Shown piece after piece: positions 44,632 to 52,920 of a stretch of DNA of 64,000 bases (its first letter is position 1; every line of letters starts with the position of its first letter). The notes beneath the pieces are model-generated. The model ran no database searches. It was given only the letters and a program-made list of their open reading frames with translations, and was not told the origin of the DNA. A program made the position numbers and the translations under genes. Origin of the DNA: Clostridia bacterium (lineage in GTDB: Bacteria > Bacillota_A > Clostridia > TANB77 > CAG-508); NCBI GenBank assembly GCA_017475185.1, contig JAFVGB010000012.1, positions 1 to 64,000 of the forward strand, read 5' to 3'.

Positions 44632-45945
44632 TTAGTTATTTGTCAACATAACTATATTATCCATAATTTCTTTTGTAGCTTGTTCTTGTCCTTCTTTTTC
44701 TTTGCCTTTTACTTTATATTTTGACATATCCAATGGTTCTCCATATTTTATTTTGACTTTTCCAAATGGTTTAAAAGAACCTGATATTCCGACTGGGACA
44801 ACTGGAACACCTGATCTAATTGCCATAAAAGCCGCTCCATTTTTTACTTTTTGATTTTTTTCCATACCTTTTCTAGTTCCTTCTGGGAATATTCCAAGAA
44901 TTTCTCCGTTTTTCAAAGCTTTAAGGCTTCTTTTCATTGCTTCTAAATCTTGTGTATTTCTTTTTATTGGAATTACATCAAATAAATGCTCTAACCATCT
45001 TATTATTCCAACTCTTGCTAAATCATATTTTCCTATAAATCTTATTTTTTCTTTGCTAAAAACTACAACTGCGACTGCATCTAAGTAATTTACATGATTT
45101 GCACATATTATAAATCCACCATTTTCGCCTGCTTTAGTTTTATTTTCTTCTCCTGTAATTTCCATTCTAAATACTATTCTATATATGCTTCTTAAGAAAC
45201 CTTTAACAATTTTCCTTACAAATATTTTCCATTTTGTTTCTGGTCTTTCCCAATATATTTTAGGTTCTAATTTATTAACTTTTTTTTGCTTTTTTATTAT
45301 CTTTTCAATTTCTTTTATAACTTGCTTTTCTGTTAAATTTGTTGAATCTACAAGTATAGCATCATCAGCTTTTTTTAATGCACCATATGGATTATTCATA
45401 TCATTTTCGTCTCTTTTTCTCATATCTTCCAGTACTTCTTCATATGTGCAATCTATGTTTTTTTCTTGATTTTGCTTTAATCTTCTTCTAGCTCTTTCCT
45501 CTAAATCAGCATCAAGATAAATTTTCACATCAGCATTAGGAAAAACAACAGTTGTAATATCTCTACCTTCCATAATAATATCTTGACTTTCTGACATTTT
45601 TCTTTGTAATTCAACAAGTTTATCTCTTACTTCTCTAATTGCTGATACTTTTGAAACCATTTTGTTAACTGGGTTTTCTCTTATTTCTTTTGATACATCT
45701 TCACCATTTAATTTTACAATTAGATTGTCTTTTTCTTTAATTAGTTCAATATTAATATTTTTAAGTATTTCTTTTATTTTTTCAACATCGTTTAAACCAA
45801 CATTATTTCTGATACATGATAAAGTAACACATCTATACATGGCACCTGTATCTATACTATTTAATTTCATTCTTTTTGCTATTTTAGAAGTAATTGTTCC
45901 TTTACCACTTCCAGCAGGTCCATCAATTGCTACAACAAATCCCAT
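44632..45945 (-). CDS. cmk: Cytidylate kinase fused to PlsC-type acyltransferase
   Basis: 437 residues in one frame. Residues 1 to about 220 are cytidylate kinase (P-loop IDGPAGSGKGT, DTGAMYR, MEGRDITTVVFP). Residues from about 240 are a 1-acylglycerol-phosphate acyltransferase with NHVNYLD (catalytic His and Asp) and FPEGTRKG. In many clostridia these are adjacent genes, so this is a true neighbour fusion. It would make CDP and phosphatidic acid, both precursors of CDP-diacylglycerol. Confidence 0.92.
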   Translation of the reverse strand: MGFVVAIDGPAGSGKGTITSKIAKRMKLNSIDTGAMYRCVTLSCIRNNVGLNDVEKIKEILKNINIELIKEKDNLIVKLNGEDVSKEIRENPVNKMVSKVSAIREVRDKLVELQRKMSESQDIIMEGRDITTVVFPNADVKIYLDADLEERARRRLKQNQEKNIDCTYEEVLEDMRKRDENDMNNPYGALKKADDAILVDSTNLTEKQVIKEIEKIIKKQKKVNKLEPKIYWERPETKWKIFVRKIVKGFLRSIYRIVFRMEITGEENKTKAGENGGFIICANHVNYLDAVAVVVFSKEKIRFIGKYDLARVGIIRWLEHLFDVIPIKRNTQDLEAMKRSLKALKNGEILGIFPEGTRKGMEKNQKVKNGAAFMAIRSGVPVVPVGISGSFKPFGKVKIKYGEPLDMSKYKVKGKEKEGQEQATKEIMDNIVMLTNN

Positions 45946-45963
45946 TTTACCATTTCCTTTCTT

Positions 45964-46809
45964 TTATACATTCATATCTTTCGGAATATTAATCCCTTTA
46001 GCCATAACATCAATTTTAGATACATTCATGGCTGTAAGTCTTTCGATTTCTTTTTTTGATCTAATTTGAAAATCTTGCAAAATATCAACTATCTTTTTAC
46101 CATAATTTACTATAACTTCCATATATATCTCTGTTCCTAATTCACCTTTATTAACTCTTGTTCTTACAACTTTATGTATTGATGGTTCCTTATTTGCAAG
46201 ATGCTCTATAATCTGTTTAAAAACTGTATCAGAAATTGTAAAATTTCCCATATAGCTGAAAGTAGGCCTAATAATTGATTTTTCAGCCATATAAGGTGCC
46301 TTACCTTTTCCAGTTGATTTGAATATCTGTAACGGATCTAATAAATATCCTGAAAAATCTTTTTTTATTTCAAAAGTTGGAACAGGAATAACGTGTTTTC
46401 CTTCTGTAACACGAATTCTTCTTGCATTTTCCATTTCCTCTTCTGTTGCAACTTCATTAATATATATTGTTTTACTAATTTGTGGTAATCCTAAATTTGC
46501 TGCAATTTTTGCAACCATTCCATCTGATGTTCCCAGTATTAAAATTGCATTTGGATTATATTTAACAAAAGCTTCTTGCATTTCTTTTTTCTCATGTTCT
46601 TCATAAAATAAAGCATGTTTAACAGTTTCTACTTTTGTTGGGGCTTTTTTAGCTGAAGTACCAGCTACAACTGCATTTCCTTTAATTAATAAACCATCAT
46701 CTATTATATATTCTATATTATTTTCTCCCGCAACCATTTGTGCTCTGTAACTTTTTCCTGTTCCTGACGGACCTACAAAAGCACATACTCTAATATTGCT
46801 AAAATCCAT
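45964..46809 (-). CDS. P-loop ATPase joined to Asp23/Gls24-like domain
   Basis: 281 residues. The N terminus has a Walker A motif (CAFVGPSGTGKSYRAQMVA) and DDGLLIKG. The last roughly 90 residues resemble Asp23/Gls24 proteins (GNFTISDTVFKQIIEHLANK, EVIVNYGKKIVDI). Start 46809 is chosen for AAAGGAAA. Function is unknown; the combination suggests an envelope- or stress-linked ATPase. It lies 18 nt upstream of cmk-plsC in the same direction. Confidence 0.72.
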   Translation of the reverse strand: MDFSNIRVCAFVGPSGTGKSYRAQMVAGENNIEYIIDDGLLIKGNAVVAGTSAKKAPTKVETVKHALFYEEHEKKEMQEAFVKYNPNAILILGTSDGMVAKIAANLGLPQISKTIYINEVATEEEMENARRIRVTEGKHVIPVPTFEIKKDFSGYLLDPLQIFKSTGKGKAPYMAEKSIIRPTFSYMGNFTISDTVFKQIIEHLANKEPSIHKVVRTRVNKGELGTEIYMEVIVNYGKKIVDILQDFQIRSKKEIERLTAMNVSKIDVMAKGINIPKDMNV

Positions 46810-46888
46810 ATAAAAGTTTCCTTTCTTTTTGGCATAATTCAACAAGGATATTATATCACTTTTCATTCCAAAAAATCAAGGAATTTAT

Positions 46889-46920
46889 AAAACATTTGAA
46901 ACATTTGGGGACGGTCTTTG
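46889..46920. repeat. REP-like unit
   Basis: Contains GAAACATTTGGGGACGGTC preceded by another AACATTTG half, downstream of the possible RAYT remnant. Confidence 0.75.
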
Positions 46921-46932
46921 ATAAGCCATTAC

Positions 46933-47049
46933 TTATCCATTTCTTATACGATATATAGTAGTTCTGCTTGTATTTAGCAACTTAGCAATTTCGTCATAAC
47001 TTAATTCAGATTTTGTCTTAAGTAATATAACTAATTCTTTTACTTCCTT
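46933..47049 (-). pseudogene. Helix-turn-helix remnant, possible RAYT transposase C terminus
   Basis: A 38-codon stretch without start codon encodes KEVKELVILLKTKSELSYDE, then IAKLLNTSRTTIYRIRNG and a stop: a helix-turn-helix at the very end of a protein. Clostridial REP-associated Y1 transposases, as I recall them, end in just such a motif. It is flanked on both sides by GGGACGGTC repeats. Upstream coding sequence is lost or frameshifted. Confidence 0.45.
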
Positions 47050-47136
47050 TTATATATTGTTTGATCAATTTTTTAAGTCATATTTTCAAATATCTTTCAT
47101 ATTTTAAGTATTATACATTCTAATTATTAGAAAATA

Positions 47137-47213
47137 TTGAAACAATAAAGACCGTCCCTTTGATGTTTCAAAATTGAAACAAAACAAGACCGTCCCAAAA
47201 TGTTTCAAACATT
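47137..47213. repeat. Tandem REP-like pair
   Basis: Two GACCGTCCC cores with GTTTCAAAATTGAAAC between, the same arrangement as at 39590-39662. It lies directly before the asd ribosome binding site. Confidence 0.8.
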
Positions 47214-47236
47214 TCAAAAAAAGGAGGACTGATTTT

Positions 47237-48283
47237 TTGAAAAATTTAAAATTGGCTGTTGTTGGTGCAACAGGAGTTGTTGGGCAAAAAATGATTGAAG
47301 TATTGCAAGAAAGGAATTTGCCTATTAATGAATATGAATTTTTTTCATCTAAACGATCTGCTGGTACAACATTAAAATTTAAAAACGATGTGTATGTTGT
47401 TAAAGAATTAACTGATGATTCTTTAAAAAATAACTTTGATTTTGCTTTATTTTCTGCCGGAAGTGATACTTCTTTAAAATATGCACCTATTGCAGTAAAA
47501 CATGGCTGTATTGTAATTGATAATAGTAGTGCTTTCAGAATGGATGAAAATGTGCCTTTGGTTGTTCCTGAAGTTAACTATACTGATATTAAATGGCATA
47601 AAGGTATAATTGCTAATCCAAATTGTTCAACTATTCAGGCTGTATGTGCTTTAAAACCTTTGGATGATGCTTTTAAAATTAAAAGAATTGTATATTCTAC
47701 CTATCAAGCTGTTTCTGGTGCTGGTTCAAAAGGAATTCATGATTTAGAAAATGGTATAAAAAATTATTATGATTATTCAGATAATTGTAATTTTGATGAT
47801 TTAAGAACTTTAAATAACTATACATTAGAAAAATTTCCATATCCAATTTTCAATAATTGTTTACCTCATATTGATATTTTTTTAGATAATGGATATACAA
47901 AAGAAGAAGAAAAAATGATTAATGAAACAAGAAAAATACTTAGCAAACCAAACTTAGCTGTTACAGCAACTACTGTACGTGTCCCAGTTTTCAATTCTCA
48001 TTGCGAAAGCATAAATATTGAATTTGAAAACAACTTTGAACTTGTAAAAGTATATGAAACGCTAAAAAATGCACCTGGAATAATTGTTCCAGATGAATCT
48101 TCTTTAGAAAATTACGCTACACCTAGTTTAGTTTCCGGACGTGACGAAGTTTTTGTTAGTAGAATTAGACGTGATTTTAGTATTACTAATGGTTTAAATA
48201 TTTGGGTTGTTGCTGATAATATTAGAAAAGGTGCAGCAAGTAATGCTGTACAAATCTTAGAGAAACTAATTTCATTGAATTAA
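47237..48283 (+). CDS. asd: Aspartate-semialdehyde dehydrogenase
   Basis: About 348 residues. VVGATGVVGQKMIEVL is the NADP-binding start, and NPNCSTIQ holds the catalytic cysteine. AVSGAGSKGI and RVPVFNSHCE are also typical. It makes aspartate semialdehyde for lysine, diaminopimelate, threonine and methionine. I favour the TTG at 47237 after AGGAGG. The ATG at 47174 would add 21 residues that are translated REP repeat. Confidence 0.92.
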   Translation: MKNLKLAVVGATGVVGQKMIEVLQERNLPINEYEFFSSKRSAGTTLKFKNDVYVVKELTDDSLKNNFDFALFSAGSDTSLKYAPIAVKHGCIVIDNSSAFRMDENVPLVVPEVNYTDIKWHKGIIANPNCSTIQAVCALKPLDDAFKIKRIVYSTYQAVSGAGSKGIHDLENGIKNYYDYSDNCNFDDLRTLNNYTLEKFPYPIFNNCLPHIDIFLDNGYTKEEEKMINETRKILSKPNLAVTATTVRVPVFNSHCESINIEFENNFELVKVYETLKNAPGIIVPDESSLENYATPSLVSGRDEVFVSRIRRDFSITNGLNIWVVADNIRKGAASNAVQILEKLISLN

Positions 48284-48296
48284 TTTTACAAATATT

Positions 48297-48388
48297 AAAG
48301 ACGGTCTTAGATTTTTTATCTTTAAGACCGTCCTTTTGATGTTTCAAAATTGAAACAAAATAAGACCGTCCCCAAATGTTTCAATTAT
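48297..48388. repeat. REP-like cluster acting as asd terminator
   Basis: AAAGACGGTCTTA pairs with TTAAGACCGTC around an AT loop, followed by CTTTTG. A GTTTCAAAATTGAAAC spacer and a second GACCGTCCCC core come next. The second unit overlaps the 3' end of the convergent peptidase gene. Confidence 0.8.
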
Positions 48389-49081
48389 TGATACTACGCA
48401 AAAAATAATTATTTTACTTAAATAATCAAATATTAATTTATAATTATAATATTTTATACCAATTGAATTTAATCTGTCGTAATTTTCTATAATAATTTTT
48501 ATTTTATCTTTATCAATTGCTTCTTGATTTTCTTCCATATATTGCTTTGCAAGGAATTTTGCTTTTATCATTGCATCTGTTTCAATATACGAGCGTATAA
48601 AGTATAACAACATAGACATCATTATTAATATAATTGCAAATACATTTTTATTTGGCAGTTTATTGAAAGCTGATAATATTGTAGTTATAACAAAATATAT
48701 TAAGTATATATTTGAAAATATAAAATTAAACCATAATAATTGTTTGTCTTGTATAGAATGAATGCATTCATGAGCTATTGTTTGTACTCTGGTAAACGTG
48801 TTCTTTATATTAGCAATATATATACTATTTGTGGCAACAATATATAAACTTGATTGTGAATTATCTGAACCAATCTTTATATTTACTGTTTCATTGTTTA
48901 ACATTTTTAGTATTTGTTTACAAATTTCTTCATTTTCAGGCAAAGCATTTGTAATTTCGTTTAAATTTTTATCTTCGCCAATTTGTTTAATTAATTTAAT
49001 ATTTTTCAGGTTGAATTTTACTAGAACTGCTAAAATCACTATAATAATAACTGACATTATTAATATTGTTATTAGTTCCAT
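48344..49081 (-). CDS. Membrane zinc metallopeptidase-like protein
   Basis: About 245 residues with an N-terminal membrane helix, a zinc motif HECIH (HExxH) in IAHECIHSIQDKQLLWF, and two central membrane segments. This resembles YugP-type membrane metallopeptidases. The last dozen residues, including IETFGDGLILFQF, are encoded by a REP unit, so the original C terminus has been replaced. The start at 49081 fits GGAGGGT. Confidence 0.7.
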   Translation of the reverse strand: MELITILIMSVIIIVILAVLVKFNLKNIKLIKQIGEDKNLNEITNALPENEEICKQILKMLNNETVNIKIGSDNSQSSLYIVATNSIYIANIKNTFTRVQTIAHECIHSIQDKQLLWFNFIFSNIYLIYFVITTILSAFNKLPNKNVFAIILIMMSMLLYFIRSYIETDAMIKAKFLAKQYMEENQEAIDKDKIKIIIENYDRLNSIGIKYYNYKLIFDYLSKIIIFCVVSIIETFGDGLILFQF

Positions 49082-49117
49082 ACACACCCTCCAGATTTAC
49101 TTTTTTAAACTAATATT

Positions 49118-49679
49118 TCATTCATACATTTCTTGAATAATATCATAATCTTGAATATCATTAAAATGCCACCATTCGGTTGAAAGCGGAGAAAATCCGG
49201 CATTCAATCATTGTATTTTCTAATAATAATGCATGTTTTCTTGCTTTTTCATTTATTTTTGAATAATATTCTCTATGGCTCTCAATTCCGAAATGATCAA
49301 ACTCAGTAGGCATCTCTAATGTTGTACCATCAAGAGTACACAAAGTAACATCAACTGCACATCCCTTACAATGATTGCATTGAGTTTTATCTGGATTTGC
49401 CACAAAATTTTCATCTGGATATATTTCAAACATTTTTCTTTGGTACTCTAATGGCCTAAATGTATCCCAAATTTTTATTTTATATCCTTGTTCTTTTAAT
49501 TTATTATTAGCTTTTATAAGTTTTTGAGCAGTTTGACTTCTTAACATGCAAATTGGTTCATCATATAAAACCTTTTTAGTGAAATTGTTTGAGGTTGCAT
49601 ATATAATTTCAATTATGAACCCGTCTTTTTCGCTTAATTCTTGCATATTATACTTTTTCATAAATTCTTTTTTTGTCAT
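49118..49679 (-). pseudogene. Frameshifted D-Ala-D-Ala dipeptidase (VanX-type)
   Basis: The first 160 residues match the M15D peptidase family, with the zinc motif HCKGCAVDVTL and PTEFDHFG. A single extra base after NTMIEC shifts the frame. The normal continuation in the next frame, GFSPLSTEWWHFNDIQDYD to the TGA at 49118, includes the essential EWWH motif. As read, the protein ends at 49161 without it. Either the gene is newly broken or there is a sequencing error. Confidence 0.75.
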
Positions 49680-49735
49680 GCTTTGTCTCCTATAAAATAA
49701 CTTCCTTATTATAAATATAAATTAATTAATATTTT

Positions 49736-50068
49736 TTATAATACGTCTTTAATGGCTTCAGCTATAATCTTGTTTACATCAGCTACCATTACATTGAATT
49801 TCACTTCTAAATCGAAATATTCCTTTATTTCTTTATTTTCAACTAATATAGTATATAGCTGTTGTAATTTTTGCATTTTTTCTGAATCTCCTTCTCCTTT
49901 TTGAATTGCTAAAACTTGAGATTCGTATCTAATTTTTTCAAATTCATCTATTTTAGATTTCATTTCTGGATTTTGCATTATCTTATCTTTTGCCTCTTTA
50001 TATGCTTTGTATTCTTCTGAATTTTTCATTTCATAAGCTAATTTATTAGCTGTATCGTAAACATTCAT
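49736..50068 (-). CDS. YlbF/YmcA family protein
   Basis: About 110 residues, helical, with KNSEEYKAYKEAKDKIMQNP and EYFDLEVKFNVMVADVNKII typical of YlbF. In Bacillus, YlbF, YmcA and YaaT form a complex that affects mRNA processing, competence and sporulation. Start 50068 has AAGGAGTG. The partner genes are not in the window. Confidence 0.82.
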   Translation of the reverse strand: MNVYDTANKLAYEMKNSEEYKAYKEAKDKIMQNPEMKSKIDEFEKIRYESQVLAIQKGEGDSEKMQKLQQLYTILVENKEIKEYFDLEVKFNVMVADVNKIIAEAIKDVL

Positions 50069-50090
50069 TTTATTCACTCCTTGTTTTTAT

Positions 50091-50150
50091 ATTTCTGGAC
50101 GGTATTTAAAATGGATTGGAAAACAGAACCGTCCCCATTTCCAATCCATT
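50091..50150. repeat. REP-like palindrome
   Basis: ATGGATTGGAAA and TTTTCCAATCCAT enclose GGGGACGGTTCTG. A further GGACGGT lies outside. It ends the GT4 gene, whose stop lies at its edge, and probably acts as terminator. Confidence 0.75.
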
Positions 50151-51441
50151 ATGCATATGCATGTTTTTTCTTGAAATCAAGTAATCGTGTAATTTCTTTA
50201 TCTGAATTTTTGGCTTTTGCTGTTTTCTTAGCATTTTCTTGTTCAATTTCTCTCGCTTGTTTTTCAGCAACTGTTTGACATATTGCTTTTTCATATATGA
50301 AATAAGTGTCTTGAGCAATTTTATTCCAGTTAAACTCTTTTTTAACTTTATTTTTTGCATTTTTCGTAATATTATCACACAATTGGTGATTATATAATAA
50401 ACTTAATACTGAATCTGCTATTGAGTTACTGTTACCTGCATAACTTTTCATTCCATTTACACCATGATCAACTATTTCGTTTAATCCACCTATATCAGAT
50501 ACAACTGTTGGAACTCCTGCAAGCATTGCTTCTAAAGCTACTATTCCGAATGGTTCATATGTGCTTGGAAATACTGCTATATCTGCACATTTATACATTT
50601 TTTGAACTTCTTTTGATGAAAGATATCCTGTGAAATATACTTTGTTTTCTATTCCTAAAAATTTTGCTTGTTCTCTTAATTCATCATACATTCCGCCTCT
50701 TCCACCTATTATTAGTTTTGTATCATTATATCCATTTATTATTTTAGGCATTGCAGCTATTAAGTGTTGAATTCCTTTTTCATATACCAATCTTCCAATA
50801 TATAAAACAATTTTTTCGTTATCCATTGCATATTTTCTTCTAAAATCATAATCTTTTTCTATGCCGTTAAAATTGTTTAAATTAATTCCATTTGGTATTA
50901 CATTTATTTTTTCAAATGGTAATCCAAAAAGTCTTTGTAATTCGCATTTCATGTAATTGCTGTTTACAATAACTTCTGTTGATTCATATGTTAATAACCA
51001 TTCAGTATCATTTATATATCTTTGTACATCATCATGAATACCGCTGTTTCTTCCTGATTCTGTTGCGTGTATTGTTGATACAATTGGAATTTGAAAAGCA
51101 TCTTTTAATGTTTTTGCAGAATATGCTACCAACCAATCATGAGCATGAATACAGTCAAATTTTCCTTGTTCATTAATAATTTGACTTGCTTTTGATGTTA
51201 AATTGAAATTTAGTTGCATAATCCAATCTGTAAAATTATTAGGGTGTATCATGTAATTTTCTACTCTATACACTTTAACACCTTTATCATTTTCAAACTC
51301 TGGACTATCACCTTCTTTGTATGTTACGACTGTTACTTCATTTCCATCCTTAACTAGTTTATGTGATAAATCATGTACTACTCTTGAAATTCCTCCCACT
51401 ATTCTTGGTGGATATTCCCAGGTTAACATTAAAATTTTCAT
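50149..51441 (-). CDS. Glycosyltransferase family 4, glycogen synthase-like
   Basis: 430 residues with the GT-B layout: MLTWEYPPRIVGGISRVVHD at the N terminus, HAHDWLVAYS, then LYIGRLVYEKGIQHLI and PSTYEPFGIVALEAMLAG in the C-terminal domain. The N-terminal GG loop is that of starch/glycogen synthase relatives. It diverges from the DUF4912 and GH57 genes, and the three probably build an alpha-glucan store or surface glucan. Confidence 0.83.
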   Translation of the reverse strand: MKILMLTWEYPPRIVGGISRVVHDLSHKLVKDGNEVTVVTYKEGDSPEFENDKGVKVYRVENYMIHPNNFTDWIMQLNFNLTSKASQIINEQGKFDCIHAHDWLVAYSAKTLKDAFQIPIVSTIHATESGRNSGIHDDVQRYINDTEWLLTYESTEVIVNSNYMKCELQRLFGLPFEKINVIPNGINLNNFNGIEKDYDFRRKYAMDNEKIVLYIGRLVYEKGIQHLIAAMPKIINGYNDTKLIIGGRGGMYDELREQAKFLGIENKVYFTGYLSSKEVQKMYKCADIAVFPSTYEPFGIVALEAMLAGVPTVVSDIGGLNEIVDHGVNGMKSYAGNSNSIADSVLSLLYNHQLCDNITKNAKNKVKKEFNWNKIAQDTYFIYEKAICQTVAEKQAREIEQENAKKTAKAKNSDKEITRLLDFKKKHAYA

Positions 51442-51663
51442 TTATTTTATTGCTCCTTTCATTTTTCTTTGGTTGCATTTTTTCTGCTTTTCATAAGATT
51501 TTCCGTGTATTTTTCTATAAAATATTCTATATAAGTTTATTTTAAAAGTCAATATATTTTTTCTACAATTTTTAACATAATTTTTATTTTTTCTATTGTA
51601 TTTTTTTTGTTTATGGTATAGTATATAATCAGTGAATTTAGAGTCTATACCAAGGAGGAAATT

Positions 51664-52833
51664 ATGCCAAGAAAAGCAAAAGAAAAAATCGATGAAAATG
51701 AAATAATTGATGAGAAAAAAACTAACAAGAAAAAATCAACTGCTACAAAAAAAAGTCCTACAAAAAAGACTACTTCTACCAAAAAAACATCTACTGATGG
51801 TACTGTGAAGACCGCAGCAAGAACGACAAAAAAAGTTGCAGATGCAACTATTGAAGAAAAACCAAAAACAGAAAAGAAAAAAAGTGTAGAAAAAGCTACC
51901 GCTGAAAAAAAATCTACCACTACTAAAAAAACTTCTACAACTAAAAAAGCTTCTACTTCAAAAGCTACTTCTGCAAAAAAAGCAGCCTCTACAGATACTA
52001 AAAAAACTTCTACAACGAAGAAAACTTCTTCGAAATCAAGTTCTACAAAAAAAGCTGCTAGTACTGGTGAAAATGCTGAAAAGAAAAAAACAACAAAATC
52101 TGTATCAGAAGAAAAAGATACTGCAAAAACACCTGCAAAGAAAAAAACTACATCTACAAAATCAACTGCAAAAAAATCTACAACTTCAAAAAGTTCTACT
52201 AGCACAACTGTAAAGAAAACTACAAGAAAAAGAACTTCTAAAAAAGCTTCAGAAAATAATGAAGAGCCAGTAATTCAAATAGCAGAATACTATGATTTAC
52301 CTTACAAATATGGTAACACTGTTGTTAAACTTTTAGCTCAAACTCCAAATACATTATTTGTTTATTGGGAAGTTTCAGATAATGATATAGAAATTTTTAA
52401 AAAATCATATGGCAATGATTTCTTTACAAAAACAAAACCTATTTTAATAGTGCATAATTTAACTTTAAACAAAAGCTATGAAGTGGAAATTAATGATTTT
52501 GCAAATTGCTGGTATCTCAATACAGAAGATTCAGATTGCAAATACGATATTGAACTTGGTAGAAAATTTATAGAACAAACAGTTGATTCAAATAATAATT
52601 CTTCAGAAACTGATTACTTATACATTGCTACGTCAAATAATCTACAATCTCCAAATGATCATATTTTATTTGAAAAATTAAAAGAGTTTGTAGTTTTTAG
52701 AAATGTTAGTAATGATAATGTTATTAAGAAAAATATTAAATCATTTAAATTTTTAAGAGATATTTATAAATTTTATAAAGAAATGTATAATGATGAGATT
52801 TTAAATAACCCATCTTCTGGATTTAAATTTTAA
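51664..52833 (+). CDS. DUF4912 protein with long Lys/Thr/Ser-rich N-terminal tail
   Basis: 389 residues. Residues 1 to about 200 are a low-complexity tail of KKTSTTKK, KAA and KST repeats, like a histone H1 tail: strongly basic and surely disordered. Residues from about 205 form the DUF4912 domain (AEYYDLPYKYGNTVVKLLAQ, LFVYWEVSDNDIEIF). DUF4912 genes often accompany GH57 enzymes as here, and a carbohydrate-binding role has been suggested. CAAGGAGG precedes the ATG. Confidence 0.85.
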   Translation: MPRKAKEKIDENEIIDEKKTNKKKSTATKKSPTKKTTSTKKTSTDGTVKTAARTTKKVADATIEEKPKTEKKKSVEKATAEKKSTTTKKTSTTKKASTSKATSAKKAASTDTKKTSTTKKTSSKSSSTKKAASTGENAEKKKTTKSVSEEKDTAKTPAKKKTTSTKSTAKKSTTSKSSTSTTVKKTTRKRTSKKASENNEEPVIQIAEYYDLPYKYGNTVVKLLAQTPNTLFVYWEVSDNDIEIFKKSYGNDFFTKTKPILIVHNLTLNKSYEVEINDFANCWYLNTEDSDCKYDIELGRKFIEQTVDSNNNSSETDYLYIATSNNLQSPNDHILFEKLKEFVVFRNVSNDNVIKKNIKSFKFLRDIYKFYKEMYNDEILNNPSSGFKF

Positions 52834-52856
52834 AAAAAATTTAGAAATTAATGGAA

Positions 52857-52890
52857 TTAGGGACGGTTCTGAAAATTAGAACCGTCCTAA
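52857..52890. repeat. REP-like palindrome
   Basis: TTAGGGACGGTTCT and AGAACCGTCCTAA form a 13-bp stem between the DUF4912 and GH57 genes. Confidence 0.8.
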
Positions 52891-52920
52891 TTTACACAAA
52901 AATTGAAAGGAAGAAACTTT

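Noticed and set aside
51645..52205. A 186-codon minus-strand frame rich in Val, Phe and Ala
   Set aside because: It is antisense to the Lys/Thr repeat tail of the DUF4912 gene, which reads as a stop-free shadow; it has no start signal.
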